Shown piece after piece: positions 16,412 to 24,337 of a stretch of 47,967 bases of DNA (the stretch's first letter is position 1; every line of letters starts with the position of its first letter). The translations under genes were made by a program, and so were the position numbers. The stretch is from Campylobacterota bacterium (GTDB taxonomy: Bacteria; Campylobacterota; Campylobacteria; Campylobacterales; Hydrogenimonadaceae): the NCBI GenBank assembly GCA_013153475.1, contig JAADEJ010000055.1:1-47967 (forward strand), written 5' to 3'. Under the pieces are notes generated by a model, which saw nothing but the letters and a program-made list of their open reading frames with translations, was not told where the DNA came from and made no database searches.

Positions 16412-16891
16412 GTGTCCGAAACAGCCGTTTCAAAAGCGTTTACCCTGATCGAACTGATCTTCGTTCTCGTCATCATCGGCCTGCTGGCCGCGGTGGCGAT
16501 CCCCAAATTCACCCATCTTTCGGATAACGCCAAAATCTCTTCGGAACTCTCGACCGCCGCGTCGGTTCAGGCGGCCATCGAAGCCTGCCACGGCGAATGG
16601 ATCGTCAACGAGGGGAGTTTCACTTGCGGGAAAAACATCGATTCGGGCAACCTCAACAGTGACGGCTACCCCGACATCGACACCCTCGGCAGCCAGAACG
16701 CCCCTTTCGAGAATCTACTGAAAAACGGCACGAATATCGGTTGGGTACGTGACGACGACAACCGTTTTTACGGTCCGGCTTCTCAAAACGGCAAAATCCG
16801 CAACCCCGATATCGCCGGCAAACCGGACGGCAACGACTACTGGGAATACAACGCGACAACCGGCACGTTCTCCCTTATCGACGTCGAGTGA
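16412..16891 (+). CDS. Type IV pilin, candidate MshA-like subunit (copy 2)
   Basis: A 159-residue prepilin starting at GTG, five bases after the stop of copy 1, with no obvious ribosome site, so translation is probably coupled. The leader MSETAVSKA is followed by FTLIELIFVLVIIGLLAAVAIPKF with Glu at +5. The residue before the cleavage site is Ala rather than Gly, which is tolerated in some Campylobacterota pilins. The first 26 residues of the mature helix are nearly identical to copy 1, whereas the globular domain differs and has its Cys pair earlier (EACHGEW and FTCGKN). It ends 3 bases from the stop of the oppositely oriented small membrane peptide. Confidence 0.85.
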   Translation: MSETAVSKAFTLIELIFVLVIIGLLAAVAIPKFTHLSDNAKISSELSTAASVQAAIEACHGEWIVNEGSFTCGKNIDSGNLNSDGYPDIDTLGSQNAPFENLLKNGTNIGWVRDDDNRFYGPASQNGKIRNPDIAGKPDGNDYWEYNATTGTFSLIDVE

Positions 16892-16894
16892 CCC

Positions 16895-16990
16895 TTACAT
16901 TTCGGTGATCTTCTTGATCACCCATAAACCGAAAGCCAGGATCACCGTACTGACGACAGCTACCCCGATGGTGCCGTATTCACTCCCCAT
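16895..16990 (-). CDS. 31-residue single-TM peptide at the end of the MSHA operon
   Basis: A short frame: ATG at 16990 to TAA at 16895, encoding MGSEYGTIGVAVVSTVILAF and then GLWVIKKITEM. It has an acidic outer end, one hydrophobic helix (about residues 7-24) and a basic inner end (IKK), as in other small inner-membrane subunits. An excellent AAGGAG site lies 5 bases before the ATG, in the 18-base gap after mshG. The strong ribosome site and tight spacing support a real gene. I recognise no family; a small accessory subunit of the platform complex is a guess. Confidence 0.6.
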   Translation of the reverse strand: MGSEYGTIGVAVVSTVILAFGLWVIKKITEM

Positions 16991-17008
16991 TTTCTCTCCT
17001 TCTCTCCG

Positions 17009-18250
17009 TTACATACCGACCGCTTCGGCCATACTCCACATCGGTAAAAAAATACCAAGCGCCAATACCAGAACGAATCCCGCAATCGCCGCAATCAGAA
17101 CCGGTTCGATCATGGCCGCCACATTGTCCACGATATACTGATAACGATCCTGATAGAACTTCGTCACCTTCTCCAGCATTTTGGAGAGCGCGCCGCCCTG
17201 CTCACCGGCCTGCACCATCTGGACAATCATATTCAAGAACATCCCGCTCTCCTCGAATCCCCCGTGAAGCGGTCTTCCCTCCTCGATAGCCTGACGAATC
17301 ATCAAGAGACGTTGGCGGATATAGCTGTTGTCCACCACCCCTACCGCGGCGTCCAGCGCGTCGGTTATGGGAATTCCCGCATGCATCAAGACGTTGAAAA
17401 TGTAGATAAACCGGCCGATCATCGCGTATTTGGTCACTTTTCCCACGATATAGATGCGCAAAAGCATCTTGTCGGCGGCCAGCCTGACCCGCTCCTCTTT
17501 CTGATAGTAGTAGGAGAAGATCATGACCATCACCACCGCCCCCGTCACGATATAGGGGCCGTAAAAACGGATCGCATGCTCGACCCACAACAGAAAACGG
17601 GTCGCAAACGGCAGCTCCACGCCGCTTTGGGCAAAAAGTTGCTGAAACTGGGGTACCACCATGACAATCACGATGGTAAAGGCGATAGCCATGGCGAAAA
17701 TGGTAAAGAGCGGATAGCGGGTCGCCTTGACCAGCTGCCGTCGATTGTCCTCGATCCTTTCCAGAATATCGGCCAGTTTGCCGACCGACTCGGCCAGCGT
17801 ACCGGTCTGCTCTCCCAGTCGGAACATGGAGAGACTGAGATTTCCAAGTTGCAGGGCAAAAGGCTCCATGGCCTGGGAGAGTCCCACCCCGCTCTCCACA
17901 TCTTTGAGGATCGATCCGAAAACCAGCTTGAGCATCGGGTCGTTGGTGGAAGCGATCACATCCTCAAGAGACTGGTTGATCGGCAAACCGGCATCAAGCA
18001 TGACGGAGAGTTGACGCAAAGAGGCGATATAGGGTTCCTGGCGCAACCGCTTCTTTTTCAAAGGCGAGCGCTGTTTCCGCCACCACTCCGAAAGCACCAT
18101 GGAGAAGGGTTTGGCAACCTCCTGAATAGAGATGAAAACTCCCAGTGTCCGGTTTTGAAACGCTTTGATCGCCTCGATTTTAGACGGAGCCTCCACCACC
18201 ACCGAATGGCGTTGACGACCGCTTTTATACTCGATACGGAAATAGCGCAA
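17009..18250 (-). CDS. mshG: MSHA/type II secretion inner-membrane platform protein MshG (GspF/PilC family)
   Basis: A platform protein of about 413 residues on which the pilus is assembled. Two GspF domains are seen: the first (about 75-200) with LRQLSVMLDAGLPINQSLED, and the second (about 275-395) with FIYIFNVLMHAGIPITDALD. Membrane helices follow each (LFTIFAMAIAFTIVIVMVVP, VTGAVVMVMIFSYYY, and a C-terminal AAIAGFVLVLALGIFLP). The start is uncertain: TTG at 18256 overlaps the mshE stop, but AGGAG sits directly against it, so TTG at 18250, six bases further, is preferred. The gene follows mshE directly. Confidence 0.9.
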   Translation of the reverse strand: MRYFRIEYKSGRQRHSVVVEAPSKIEAIKAFQNRTLGVFISIQEVAKPFSMVLSEWWRKQRSPLKKKRLRQEPYIASLRQLSVMLDAGLPINQSLEDVIASTNDPMLKLVFGSILKDVESGVGLSQAMEPFALQLGNLSLSMFRLGEQTGTLAESVGKLADILERIEDNRRQLVKATRYPLFTIFAMAIAFTIVIVMVVPQFQQLFAQSGVELPFATRFLLWVEHAIRFYGPYIVTGAVVMVMIFSYYYQKEERVRLAADKMLLRIYIVGKVTKYAMIGRFIYIFNVLMHAGIPITDALDAAVGVVDNSYIRQRLLMIRQAIEEGRPLHGGFEESGMFLNMIVQMVQAGEQGGALSKMLEKVTKFYQDRYQYIVDNVAAMIEPVLIAAIAGFVLVLALGIFLPMWSMAEAVGM

Positions 18251-18252
18251 CC

Positions 18253-19923
18253 TCAACTCCTGGTGACACGCAAAATCTCATCCAACGTCGTGATTCCGGC
18301 CATCACTTTTCGAATCCCGTCTTCAATCATCATGCTGTACACACCCCTCTCCGAGGCGATTCTGGCGATTTCGAGTTTGGAAACGTTGTCGGCGATTTTC
18401 TGGGCCACCACGTCGTCGATCTTCAGTATCTCCACAATCAAGGTCCGCCCGCTGTATCCCGTCATTTCGCACTGGGGACACCCCCGACCTTTGTAGAATT
18501 TCGGGTTTTCCGGCAGCCAGCGCGACACCTTCTGAAGCAGGTCTTTGTGGGGACGCACCTCCTCCTTGCAATAGGGGCAGATCTTTCTGACCAGGCGCTG
18601 GGCGATAATAGCCAGAAGGGAGTCGGAGATCAGGTAAGGCTCCAGCCCCATCTGAACCATCCGGCTCACCGCACTGGGCGCGTCGTTGGTATGGAGAGTC
18701 GAAAAGACGAGGTGACCGGTCAGCGAAGCCTGCGCCGCGGCGCTCAGCGTCTCGTAATCCCGGATCTCCCCCACCATGATGACATCGGGGTCCTGTCTCA
18801 AAAACGATTTGAGCGCTTCGGCGAACGTAAAACCGATCTTTTCGTTCACCTGCACCTGCTGAATCAACGAGAGCTGGTACTCGATGGGGTCTTCGATGGT
18901 CAATACCTTGTTCTCGATGCTTTTGATCTCGTTCAGGGCCGCATAAAGCGTGGTCGTCTTACCGCTTCCCGTAGGCCCCGTAAGCAAAACGATCCCGTAG
19001 GGCTGATGGATGGTGTCCAAAAAAATCCGCAGGTTATCATCTTCAAAACCGAGTTCGGACATCTTCAGCAAAACCTTCTGCTGATCCAGAATCCGCATCA
19101 CGATCGACTCGCCAAAAAGAGTCGGCGTCGTAGAGAGTCGGAAGTCGTACTCCTTGCCCTCGATCGTCAGGGTAAAACGGCCGTCCTGGGCCCGACGTTT
19201 TTCCGAAATATCCAGATTGCCCAGAATCTTGATCCGGGAAGCGAGCGCCGTATAGACTTCCATATCGAAAAGAAAGGTTTCGTGCAACACCCCGTCTATC
19301 CGTGCCCGCACCACCATCTCGTGACCGTCCGGCTCGATATGCAGGTCGCTGGCCCCGCGCAACACGGCGTCACGGATTATCAGACGGATCAACTTCAAGA
19401 CGGCGCTCTCTTCCGACTCGACCTTCAACCCCTGCTGGGAGATCTCTTTCTTGACCTCCGCCACGATCTCCTTGGTGCTCTGGATAATCTCCAGTCTTTG
19501 GAAAACGTGATAAATCTCCTCTTTCAAAGCCAGGTACAGCTTGAAAGGCTTGCTCACGACCAACCGTTCCAGAAGCTCCAGGGCGTCATAATTCAGGGGA
19601 TCGGAGGTGGCCACTTTGATCGTATCCTCATCCTCCCCGAAAGGTACGGCCATCGCCTTTTTCAGAACCTGGACAGGAAACTTTGCAAGGAGTTTGAAAT
19701 CGAGTTCGACACCGTAAAGATCCACGAAATCGAGACGAAGCTGCTCCGCCAGCGCCTCGGCGATCTGACGCTCGGTCAAAAACCCTTCGTCGATCAGCAC
19801 CTCACCGAGCTTTTTGGAAAAACCGCTCGCTTTCTGTTTTTGCAACGCCTCGCGCAACTGCTCCTCGCTGATCAACCCCTTTTCGACAAGCAGATCGCCC
19901 AACCGTACCTTTTGATGTATCAT
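18253..19923 (-). CDS. mshE: MSHA pilus extension ATPase MshE (GspE/PilB family) with MshEN domain
   Basis: A hexameric ATPase of 556 residues. It powers pilin polymerisation from the cytoplasmic face. Residues 7-60 hold two tandem motifs, RLGDLLVEKGLISEEQLREAL and KLGEVLIDEGFLTERQIAEAL. These match the MshEN consensus shown to bind cyclic di-GMP in Vibrio cholerae MshE. The ATPase core has Walker A GPTGSGKTT, an Asp box, Walker B VIMVGEIRD, the His box STLHTNDA, and a zinc-type CPYC...CPQC. ATG at 19923 is chosen: its ATGA overlap with the upstream stop and the GGAG six bases before it outweigh an ATG at 19935. Confidence 0.93.
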   Translation of the reverse strand: MIHQKVRLGDLLVEKGLISEEQLREALQKQKASGFSKKLGEVLIDEGFLTERQIAEALAEQLRLDFVDLYGVELDFKLLAKFPVQVLKKAMAVPFGEDEDTIKVATSDPLNYDALELLERLVVSKPFKLYLALKEEIYHVFQRLEIIQSTKEIVAEVKKEISQQGLKVESEESAVLKLIRLIIRDAVLRGASDLHIEPDGHEMVVRARIDGVLHETFLFDMEVYTALASRIKILGNLDISEKRRAQDGRFTLTIEGKEYDFRLSTTPTLFGESIVMRILDQQKVLLKMSELGFEDDNLRIFLDTIHQPYGIVLLTGPTGSGKTTTLYAALNEIKSIENKVLTIEDPIEYQLSLIQQVQVNEKIGFTFAEALKSFLRQDPDVIMVGEIRDYETLSAAAQASLTGHLVFSTLHTNDAPSAVSRMVQMGLEPYLISDSLLAIIAQRLVRKICPYCKEEVRPHKDLLQKVSRWLPENPKFYKGRGCPQCEMTGYSGRTLIVEILKIDDVVAQKIADNVSKLEIARIASERGVYSMMIEDGIRKVMAGITTLDEILRVTRS

Positions 19924-20969
19924 GGTTTGCTCCATCGTGAAAGCAGCGCCCGCGCCGCAGAGGAATCTTTGTAGTCAAGAAAAAGTCTCAAAATCCGTTC
20001 CGCCCGCTCACGGTTGCCCATCGCGTACTCCGCTTCGGCATAGAGAATCCACGCCTTTTCGTCATCCCGATTCAGGGCATTGGCCTGCCGAGCCCAACGG
20101 GAAGCCTCGCCGAATTGCTTTTTTTCGTAATAGAGCCGGGCGATTCGCAGCGCCGTCTCATATTTTGGAAAACGCTCAAAACGTTGCCGCAACGTCTCGA
20201 CACTTTCGATAGATCGCACCTTGATGATCGGCGAATCAACCTTTTTGGGAGGAATGGACGGTTCGCGGTTCGCGACCGCCACACGCTTTTGCCGCACCGA
20301 AACATCTTCTTTGGGGGAAACTTCCTTCTCTTTTTTTCGCGCCAAAGGAGCGGGCCATTCGGGTTCCGCCGGCTTTTCCGCCTGCGCCAGACGTGAGGTC
20401 TCAATGCCTTTTTCCCGAAGAAAACGCTCCGACTCGCTGGCGAAAAAGTAGTCGATCCGCCGCGCCGCCAATCTCTTCTCCATGGCCAGAAGATCGCGGG
20501 GAGGAACGCATCGCAGATAGATGGTCCGCCCGTCGTCGGACGATTTGATGTAGCAGGAGAGTCCCATCCGCTCCAGGCGGCTTTTTTGACGCAAAACGGC
20601 GCTTCTGTACTTCTTCTTGCTGACGACGAACTGCAGCACTTCCACATACCGCTCACTCCGTGGCGCCGTCTCCATATGCTCCTCCGGGACTTTGACCGGT
20701 TTTACGACGGATTGACGCGCCGTGACGCTCTTCTTTCGGGGCGGGAGCGTCTTCTTCACCACCGAATGAGCGTTTTTTTGAGGTGTTGCGGCATGATGGC
20801 GGGGGGAACTCCCATTTGCCGCTTTTCGGGTCGTCTCTTCCCGGCTTTGCATATACCACTGCATCCCGCCTACAAAAAGCACCGCTACCGCCGCCAGCGT
20901 ACCCCGTCGCAACCAAAGACGCATCTTTTTGCGACGGCACTCTCGCATCAGCGCGTCAAAATCACGCAT
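19920..20969 (-). CDS. mshN: MshN-like bitopic protein with SPOR-like and TPR-like regions
   Basis: A 349-residue protein. A cytoplasmic basic N-terminus is followed by one membrane segment (about residues 23-42, GTLAAVAVLFVGGMQWYM) and a long basic linker. Next is a domain of about residues 105-180 with YVEVLQFVVSKKKYRSAVLR that looks like SPOR, then a TPR-like C-terminal end (ETALRIARLYYEKKQFGEASRWARQANALN and AWILYAEAEYAMGNRERAE). MshN in Vibrio has the same position, between mshM and mshE, and a TPR end, so the assignment rests mostly on synteny and architecture. It overlaps mshM by 8 bases and mshE by 4. Confidence 0.7.
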   Translation of the reverse strand: MRDFDALMRECRRKKMRLWLRRGTLAAVAVLFVGGMQWYMQSREETTRKAANGSSPRHHAATPQKNAHSVVKKTLPPRKKSVTARQSVVKPVKVPEEHMETAPRSERYVEVLQFVVSKKKYRSAVLRQKSRLERMGLSCYIKSSDDGRTIYLRCVPPRDLLAMEKRLAARRIDYFFASESERFLREKGIETSRLAQAEKPAEPEWPAPLARKKEKEVSPKEDVSVRQKRVAVANREPSIPPKKVDSPIIKVRSIESVETLRQRFERFPKYETALRIARLYYEKKQFGEASRWARQANALNRDDEKAWILYAEAEYAMGNRERAERILRLFLDYKDSSAARALLSRWSKP

Positions 20970-21753
20970 GCTCCACTCCCGTATCCAGCGCCGCCATGCA
21001 CCACAGCGTCGCGTTGGGACGGGTAAATTTCTCCCGCCCGAGTTCCCGTGCCTCGCCCATCAGCGAAAAGAGCGACTGGAGCATCCGTTTGGTCATACGG
21101 AAATTTCCGCGGGTATACCGATAAAGCCGTCCGATCTCCCGCTCGCTCAACATGGCGGCAAAGGTATCGAAACCGTGATCTTCCAGTCTCTTTTGGGCGT
21201 AACGCCTGATCTCCCCCCTGTCCAGGCCACCCATCTCCACGACCCGGTGGCTACGGGAACGGAAATGGGGTTTGCTCAAAATCGCCTCCCCCTCTTTTCT
21301 GTGCATCGCCATGACAAAACGGAAAGCGCCGGTATCGTTGAGAATGCGAATATACTCAAAAACCTCTTCGTTCAACAGTTGGGCCTCATCGAGCATGACC
21401 AGATGGGGCATCGCCCCAAAAGCGTCCACCAGGGGTTTCTTCAACGATTCGCCGTCCCCGTCCACGGCAATCGCCGCGGCCGCGGCCAGGCGGCGTGTCA
21501 ACTCATCTCCGCTCTCGAAAGGATCGTTGAACAGAAAAACCCGCCATCCCTTGTCGGTCAACACCCTCTCCAGGGTTTTGAGCATATGGGTTTTGCCGCT
21601 CCCCGGCTCACCCAGGAGAAAAAGAAGCGGCCGCTCCTCTTTCTCCAGCAGTTTCAAAAAGATATGTTTGGCCGTTTCGGCGCTGCGGGAGTCGAAATAC
21701 TCCTCTCCCACCCTGTCGGCAAACAGCTCGGCGGCCTCCTCATACCGATTCAC
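20962..21753 (-). CDS. mshM: MshM-like AAA+ ATPase (ExeA/GspA type)
   Basis: A 263-residue AAA+ ATPase with Walker A GEPGSGKT, Walker B HLVMLDEAQLL, a sensor-like RILNDTGAFRFVMAMH and a C-terminal helical lid (YTRGNFRMTKRMLQ). Family members help place the secretin or act as assembly ATPases. The N-terminus is shorter than in typical MshM and lacks the usual MYxxxFGL start. It begins with GTG at 21753, three bases after mshL, with no clear ribosome site. Confidence 0.8.
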   Translation of the reverse strand: MNRYEEAAELFADRVGEEYFDSRSAETAKHIFLKLLEKEERPLLFLLGEPGSGKTHMLKTLERVLTDKGWRVFLFNDPFESGDELTRRLAAAAAIAVDGDGESLKKPLVDAFGAMPHLVMLDEAQLLNEEVFEYIRILNDTGAFRFVMAMHRKEGEAILSKPHFRSRSHRVVEMGGLDRGEIRRYAQKRLEDHGFDTFAAMLSEREIGRLYRYTRGNFRMTKRMLQSLFSLMGEARELGREKFTRPNATLWCMAALDTGVEHA

Positions 21754-21756
21754 GGC

Positions 21757-23304
21757 TCACTGCACCTTCTTCAGGATATCGTCGATGCTGGGCATCTGCG
21801 TCCCGTCGACGATTTTGGGCGTAATCACCACAATCAGCTCCACCTTCTGGGTCTCCACGCCGTTGTGGCTGAAAAGCATCTTGCCCAAAACGGGCAGATC
21901 TCCCAGAACGGGAATTTTGTTATGGGTGTTGATCACCCTTTTGCTGATCAATCCGCCAATGATCACTTTGTGGCCGTTCTTGACCTTCACGATGGAGGTC
22001 AACTGCTTGATCTTCACGTCAGGCGGCATGCTTCTGACGGAGGCATCCGTCGTCTGATCCCCGAAAATCGGAGCGAAATCCTGCTCCTCTTCGGGATAAC
22101 TCACGGTTCCCGTATTCCAGTTGCTGTCCAACTGCTCACTGACGACGGGATTGATCCGCAACAATATATACCCGTCCTCCGTCACTTCGGGAACGACGAT
22201 AAGGGTCAGTCCCACAAAGACGGATCCCAAGGCGTAGGTGTTGGTCGCGGTGGCGATGTTGTTGTAGTTGGAGACCGACCCGGTTTCGTAACGGTAGTTG
22301 ATCTGATCCCCCACGTTGATCACCGCGGGCTGGTTGTTCAGCGTCATCACTTTGGGGTTGGAGATGGTTCGGACATCGCCGTAATGCTGAAGAAAGTTCA
22401 GCAATCCGTCCATCGTGAACTGATACCCCAGCTTGTATCCGTCCGGCAGCAGAAAAGTCCCCCCTTTGCGGGCCAAACCGCGCAACTTCAGATCGAATCG
22501 CGACCAGTCCACGCCGGTGGTGTTGTTTTCGGAATAGCGCAATTCGATCAGATAGGCTTCCAGCATAATCTGTTTGTGAAGCCTTTCACTGACTTTGGCG
22601 ATATAGTCCGCCACCCTTTCGATCTGTCTTCGGGTACCCGTCACCGTCACGATACCCGCCTCCTTGTTGATCAGCGATTTGCTCTTGACCGCGTGGCTGT
22701 CCTCATCACGTTGCAGAATCTCGTCGATCTGCTCTTTGAAATTGTCCCAGAACTTGAACTCCGTAATCGTTTTGACCGTGGTGTAGTCGGAGTTGTCACC
22801 CCCCGGATTGTCACTATCCCCATTGCTATTGCGGTAGGTGCCGCTGTTTTGTCCGTAGCCGCCGTAATTGCCGTTGGCGCCGGTATTGGTGGAGGCCCCG
22901 ACGGTAATCGATTTGATCGATTCCGTCTTCATCTCGCTGAGATTGACGTAATCGACATGAAAGGAGCGGGTCTTGACGTAGGAGACTTTCAGGATTCTCC
23001 GCTCCGGGTCGTAATCGTAAAACATATTGTGCTCATGAAACAGAAAACGGAACATCTCATCGAGGGTATAGTCGCGGATATGCACGAGTCCCAGCGGTGT
23101 ACGGATCTTCTTTTTGATCTCCTTGTCTTCCATCAGCAGACTGAACTCGCAGGTCTGGGCCAGATTCGTCACGATGTCGTAAACGGTCACGGAAGCGCCG
23201 GCACCTTCGGCGGTATCAAAAGAGAAGAGTTTGTCTTTGCACAGATCGGCGGCGTGCGCCCCGATCCACAATCCCAACCAGATCACGAGCCAGCGTCTTA
23301 TCAT
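21757..23304 (-). CDS. mshL: MSHA outer-membrane secretin MshL (PilQ/GspD family)
   Basis: A 515-residue secretin that forms the outer-membrane pore of the pilus. It has a signal peptide (about 1-19), a STN-type N-terminal domain (about 40-110, GLVHIRDYTLDEMFRFLFHEH), a Gly/Asn/Ser/Tyr-rich linker at about 127-165, and N-domains with INKEAGIVTVTGTRRQIERV. The secretin core follows (VDWSRFDLKLRG, NPKVMTLNNQPAVINVGDQINY, IGGLISKRVINTHNKIPVLGDLPVLGKMLF, IVVITPKIV). The ATG overlaps the mshK stop (ATGA). Confidence 0.94.
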   Translation of the reverse strand: MIRRWLVIWLGLWIGAHAADLCKDKLFSFDTAEGAGASVTVYDIVTNLAQTCEFSLLMEDKEIKKKIRTPLGLVHIRDYTLDEMFRFLFHEHNMFYDYDPERRILKVSYVKTRSFHVDYVNLSEMKTESIKSITVGASTNTGANGNYGGYGQNSGTYRNSNGDSDNPGGDNSDYTTVKTITEFKFWDNFKEQIDEILQRDEDSHAVKSKSLINKEAGIVTVTGTRRQIERVADYIAKVSERLHKQIMLEAYLIELRYSENNTTGVDWSRFDLKLRGLARKGGTFLLPDGYKLGYQFTMDGLLNFLQHYGDVRTISNPKVMTLNNQPAVINVGDQINYRYETGSVSNYNNIATATNTYALGSVFVGLTLIVVPEVTEDGYILLRINPVVSEQLDSNWNTGTVSYPEEEQDFAPIFGDQTTDASVRSMPPDVKIKQLTSIVKVKNGHKVIIGGLISKRVINTHNKIPVLGDLPVLGKMLFSHNGVETQKVELIVVITPKIVDGTQMPSIDDILKKVQ

Positions 23305-23714
23305 TCCCTATCCTTCATCTCCAATAACGTTCTCTCGCTTCTTTCCGGCAAGAAAAGCTTCTCCGTATCCCGTACCAGCCATACACCCCGGCGTGATACA
23401 CGCTCAACCCGCCATCCGGCGACACGCATACCCGCCTTGACCCACTTTCGGTTGATAAACGCCTTGTCTCCCATAATCGCCAAAAGCCTCGGTCTACTCG
23501 GCGGCGGCAAAGCCGGCTTGGTGATCGGGATCGCCTTTTCGATAAGCGGTTTGGTCCGTTTGAAAGGGTCGTAAAGGGGGAAAGCGACCTCCGCCGAAGG
23601 GGTCATGCGATAGACGTTCTCCATCTTCTTCACAATGGCGTGTACCGCGGCCTTGTCCACCGCGCCCCACCCGGTTACCGCGAGCGCTATCATCCATCCG
23701 ATAACCCGTCTCAT
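23301..23714 (-). CDS. mshK: MshK-like exported pilus assembly protein
   Basis: A 137-residue protein with a signal peptide (RVIGWMIALAVTGWGAV) and a short soluble part. The middle has a DPF motif (YDPFKRTKPLIEK), and the end has the small beta domain RLLAIMGDKAFINRKWVKAG followed by GWRVERVSRRGVWLV. This resembles the periplasmic PilP/GspC-type domain that contacts the secretin. The MshK name rests on its position between MshJ and MshL and on that domain. Both ends overlap neighbours by 4 bases. Confidence 0.7.
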   Translation of the reverse strand: MRRVIGWMIALAVTGWGAVDKAAVHAIVKKMENVYRMTPSAEVAFPLYDPFKRTKPLIEKAIPITKPALPPPSRPRLLAIMGDKAFINRKWVKAGMRVAGWRVERVSRRGVWLVRDTEKLFLPERSERTLLEMKDRE

Positions 23715-24337
23715 CGGCGCGCTCCGTAATAGAGCAGCTCTATGCTGAATTTCGGCTCACCCTTTTGCGCGTCGAACCAGTACCGGTAACGGACGATCTT
23801 CATCAACGCCCCGAAACTTTCGATGTACCAGGTCAGCCTTGTGACGGCGGGGAAAGATCCCGATCCCTCCAACACCACTCTCTTTTTCTTTTCGATCAAC
23901 AAAGAGACCGCTCCCTTCTCCGCCTCGGACGAGACCGTATCGATCCGTATGCCCAGATCGACCGATCGGCGCAACACCTTCTCAAACATCTCCATGAACC
24001 GGCGGCGGTCAAAAAAGAAAAAGCGCATACCCGTCGCCTTGGTCTGAAGATATCGCACCATCGCCCGATACTCTTCGATCCGCTCCTCAAGCTTCAGATT
24101 CTCCTCCTGCGTATGGCGAATCGCTTTTCCCAACATACCCAGGGCGTTTTTTCTGATCTTCGTCTCCAACTGGGCGATTTTTCTCTCCTGCGTATCGATC
24201 TCCTCGCTCAGCGCCTCGCCCCACAGGAACCATCCCGCCGCCACGATCAGAAGTGCCGTCACGCCCGTGACGGCCCACCGTTTGGCCGGAGGCATGGCGG
24301 CCAGCTGGCTGTCGGTATTCTGCAGCAGGACGTTCAT
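23711..24337 (-). CDS. mshJ: MshJ-like (PilO-type) inner-membrane assembly protein
   Basis: A 208-residue bitopic protein. A membrane segment near residues 23-42 (WAVTGVTALLIVAAGWFLW) is followed by a coiled coil of about 60 residues (EEIDTQERKIAQLETKIRKN, and EENLKLEERIEEYRAMVRYL). A ferredoxin-like periplasmic domain ends in a strand-helix-strand pattern (GSFPAVTRLTWYIESFGALM). This is the PilO/GspM architecture of the alignment complex that links the platform to the secretin. It overlaps both neighbours by 4 bases. Confidence 0.8.
   Translation of the reverse strand: MNVLLQNTDSQLAAMPPAKRWAVTGVTALLIVAAGWFLWGEALSEEIDTQERKIAQLETKIRKNALGMLGKAIRHTQEENLKLEERIEEYRAMVRYLQTKATGMRFFFFDRRRFMEMFEKVLRRSVDLGIRIDTVSSEAEKGAVSLLIEKKKRVVLEGSGSFPAVTRLTWYIESFGALMKIVRYRYWFDAQKGEPKFSIELLYYGARR

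Noticed and set aside
16904-16922. Hairpin GGTGATC-TTCTT-GATCACC after the second pilin
   Set aside because: It lies inside the small peptide gene and has no T-run on either side. It could stop transcription of the pilin pair, but I cannot support a terminator call.
20929-23574. An 881-codon open frame on the + strand across mshL, mshM and mshK
   Set aside because: It is antisense to three well-supported genes, and its sequence is a codon-mirror product rich in His/Gln/Arg with no domain. GC-rich codon use explains the long open frame.
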